Assembly: GCF_013328205.1 (NCBI RefSeq)
Contig: NZ_JABULH010000005.1
Coordinates: forward strand, 62,001 to 126,000
DNA: 64,000 nt
Direction of reading: 5' to 3'
Origin: Sphingomonas hominis
GTDB taxonomy: Bacteria > Pseudomonadota > Alphaproteobacteria > Sphingomonadales > Sphingomonadaceae
The notes under the pieces were generated by a model. That model saw nothing but the letters and a program-made list of their open reading frames with translations, made no database searches and was not told the origin of the DNA. Of the stretch, positions 62,520 through 64,000 are shown piece by piece; position 1 is the first letter of the stretch, and each line of letters opens with the position of its first letter. Both the position numbers and the translations under genes were made by a program.

Positions 62520-62650
62520 ACCCAAGCGATTAGGCGCTTGGGGGCGCGGCGCAACCCCGCTATGGCAACCGACGCGCTTGACCAAGCGTTCGTCAAACCG
62601 GGCTGCGCGGAGCATGCAGCGCGGACATAACGGGAGCAGTGCTTTTCCTC

Positions 62651-63259
62651 ATGCCCAGTTCGACCAACGCGATGCGTCGCGCCCGGCCCGCCGGCGTCCC
62701 CGGACCGCTGCAGATGTTCTTTCAAGGCTTTCTGAAGCACCCGGTTATGGTCGGCTCGATCATCCCGTCGTCGGACCGGCTGATCCGCAAGATGCTTGGC
62801 CCCGTCGATTGGGCGAATTGCAAGCTGTTCGTCGAATACGGCCCTGGCGTCGGCACCTTCTGCCGTCCGATCCTGGAGCGGATGGCGCCCGACGCGATGC
62901 TGATCGCGATCGATACCAATGCCGACTTCATCCGCTACCTCGATCACACCATCACCGATTCGCGCTTCGTCGCGGTTGAAGGATCGGCCGCCGACGTCGA
63001 GCGGATCATCGCCGAGCATGGCCACGCCGCGGCCGATTACATCCTGTCGGGCCTGCCGTTCTCGACGTTGCCCGATGGCGTCGGCCCTGCGATTGCGGCC
63101 GCTACGCACGCTGCGCTTCGCAAGGACGGCGCGTTCCTGGTTTATCAGTTCAGCCCCAAGGTCCGCGACTTCATCGCCGCGCATTTCACGCGCATCGACC
63201 ATGACATGGAATGGTGGAACGTGCCGCCGGCACAACTCTACTGGGCGCACAAGGACTGA
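62651..63259 (+). CDS. PmtA-like phospholipid N-methyltransferase
   Basis: The 202-residue SAM-dependent methyltransferase has FFQGFLKHPVMVGSIIPSSD and the SAM loop LFVEYGPGVGTFCRPILERM, then IAIDTNADFIRYLDH and YILSGLPFSTLP. This matches the Rhodobacter/Sinorhizobium PmtA group that methylates phosphatidylethanolamine toward phosphatidylcholine, and some relatives annotated as rRNA dimethylases. Starts at GTG 62639 and ATG 62651 are possible; I use 62651. It converges with a cardiolipin synthase gene. Confidence 0.8.
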   Translation: MPSSTNAMRRARPAGVPGPLQMFFQGFLKHPVMVGSIIPSSDRLIRKMLGPVDWANCKLFVEYGPGVGTFCRPILERMAPDAMLIAIDTNADFIRYLDHTITDSRFVAVEGSAADVERIIAEHGHAAADYILSGLPFSTLPDGVGPAIAAATHAALRKDGAFLVYQFSPKVRDFIAAHFTRIDHDMEWWNVPPAQLYWAHKD

Positions 63260-63329
63260 CTAACTCGCCTGCCCCGATACGGAGGACTCGCGGATGGATC
63301 AGCGCGACACGTCGCGCTGCCGCTATCTG

Positions 63330-64000
63330 CTATAGGTCGTCGCTGCGGAAATTGAGCCCGCGCGACACGGTGGGATCGAGCACGCCGACGATCAGATAGG
63401 CCGCGAACTGCTTGGCGCGCTGCCACCATCCCGTCGCTGCGGCGTAAAGTTCGGGCGTGATCTCACGTGATTGCGCGATCTCGCCATTCACATAGTGGCG
63501 CACCGCGGCGGCGAAATCCGCGTCCTCAATGCGGATCATCAGCTCCAGATTGATGAACAGGCTGCGCATGTCGAAATTGGCGCTGCCGATGTGCACCGCG
63601 TCGTCGACGACGTATAATTTGGTGTGCAGCTTGGTCGGCTGATACTCGAACACGCGGACGCCCTTTTTCAGCAGCCCGCGATAGGTGAAGCGCGCCGCCG
63701 CGATCGTGGCGTCATTGTCGGACTTGCCCGCGGTCACCACGCGCACTGCCTTGCCGCCGCGCCCCGCGCGGTCGAGCCGGCGCAGGATCGCCGGGCTGGG
63801 CGTGAAATAAGCCGCGATCAGGTCGATTCGCGTGCCGCGACGCATGTCGTCGCGCACCGTTCGCGCCCAGGGCGACAGTCGCCGCGTCGGCCCGCCGATC
63901 AACCAGCGCAGCCGTCCCTGCGTCTCGCTCCACTGCGACAGCGCCCGGTTGAGGTGACGCAGCTTGCCCTTGGGCTGACCGACCCATTGCTCCAGCGCGT
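63330..64000 (-). CDS. Cardiolipin synthase / phospholipase D-like protein (partial, cut by the window edge)
   Basis: The C-terminal part of a PLD-superfamily enzyme is present: RIDLIAAYFTPSPAILRRLD and the second HKD motif HTKLYVVDDAVHIGSANFDM (HxKxxxxD, GSxN). The first HKD motif must lie beyond 64000. It should make cardiolipin or diacyl phospholipids at the membrane. Beyond 63902 the frame stays open to the edge (QWVGQPKGKLRHLNRAL). Confidence 0.85.
   Translation of the reverse strand, partial: ALEQWVGQPKGKLRHLNRALSQWSETQGRLRWLIGGPTRRLSPWARTVRDDMRRGTRIDLIAAYFTPSPAILRRLDRAGRGGKAVRVVTAGKSDNDATIAAARFTYRGLLKKGVRVFEYQPTKLHTKLYVVDDAVHIGSANFDMRSLFINLELMIRIEDADFAAAVRHYVNGEIAQSREITPELYAAATGWWQRAKQFAAYLIVGVLDPTVSRGLNFRSDDL

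Overview
The window is a GC-rich chromosomal segment that looks like a sphingomonad (order Sphingomonadales, most likely Sphingomonas or a close relative). This rests on gene content and order: crtZ carotenoid hydroxylase, class I lysyl-tRNA synthetase, DUF1674 (SDHAF4-like), DUF1489, the TIGR02186-TauE pair, zf-CHCC, the bamE / cytochrome bc1 chaperone / yceD block and the rsmB-rpe-heparinase-purH run. There is no rRNA operon, CRISPR array, prophage or recognisable insertion sequence, and I found no complete tRNA gene. It reads as core chromosome with a decayed surface-polysaccharide patch at the left end, two small low-GC insertions and several families of short repeats.

Layout. 1-4.9 kb: exopolysaccharide locus. 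UDP-glucuronate 4-epimerase and UDP-GlcNAc 2-epimerase are intact. A glycosyltransferase, a UDP-sugar dehydrogenase and a polyprenyl-phosphate sugar transferase are each broken by frameshifts, stops or deletions. 5-12.7 kb: transaldolase, transketolase and ribulose-phosphate 3-epimerase, mixed with a DUF1674 protein, rsmB and a heparinase II/III protein. 13-24.9 kb: purH, a flippase coupled to polA, a serine beta-lactamase-like lipoprotein, nadB, a putative cobalamin-uptake pair and a lone ABC ATPase. 25-34.4 kb: zf-CHCC, tldD, a ccdAB toxin-antitoxin pair, a PNPOx-like protein, sigma-54-driven glnK-amtB, two tandem ferritin-like proteins and prfC. 34.6-42.2 kb: a secreted MetX-like hydrolase, a periplasmic cyclophilin, acylphosphatase, a class II HDAC-like amidohydrolase, an MFS pump, lysK, crtZ and a PilZ protein. 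42.5-50.6 kb: prs, a low-GC orphan gene, a HerA-type ATPase, TIGR02186/TauE and an NfrA/NfrB-like pair whose glycosyltransferase is frameshifted. 51-57 kb: an RcnB-like protein, bamE, bc1 chaperone, yceD, a low-GC membrane protein, DUF1489, mgtE and ppiB. 57-64 kb: a GcvA-like LysR regulator divergent from a strong small-RNA candidate and a bacterial CDC48 ATPase, then an MFS/monooxygenase pair, a PmtA-like methyltransferase and a cardiolipin synthase cut by the window edge.

Themes. Several genes act together: the non-oxidative pentose phosphate pathway (tal, tkt, rpe), nitrogen sensing and uptake (glnK-amtB behind a -24/-12 promoter), phospholipid metabolism (pmtA-like, cls) and envelope assembly (bamE, flippase, NfrAB). 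The loss of function in the left-hand polysaccharide genes and in nfrB suggests the strain has been losing surface polysaccharide functions.

The most interesting non-coding finding is at 58.04-58.18 kb. A LysR-type dyad sits next to a short RNA-like segment with two hairpins, a C/U-rich anti-Shine-Dalgarno stretch and a strong intrinsic terminator. The layout resembles gcvA/gcvB. Four repeat families were found: REP-like palindromes; a pair-type CCCCTCCC inverted repeat; a roughly 115-125 bp element with conserved ends; and a 105 bp element that always follows a stop codon in the same orientation and in one case supplies the C-terminal codons of lysK.
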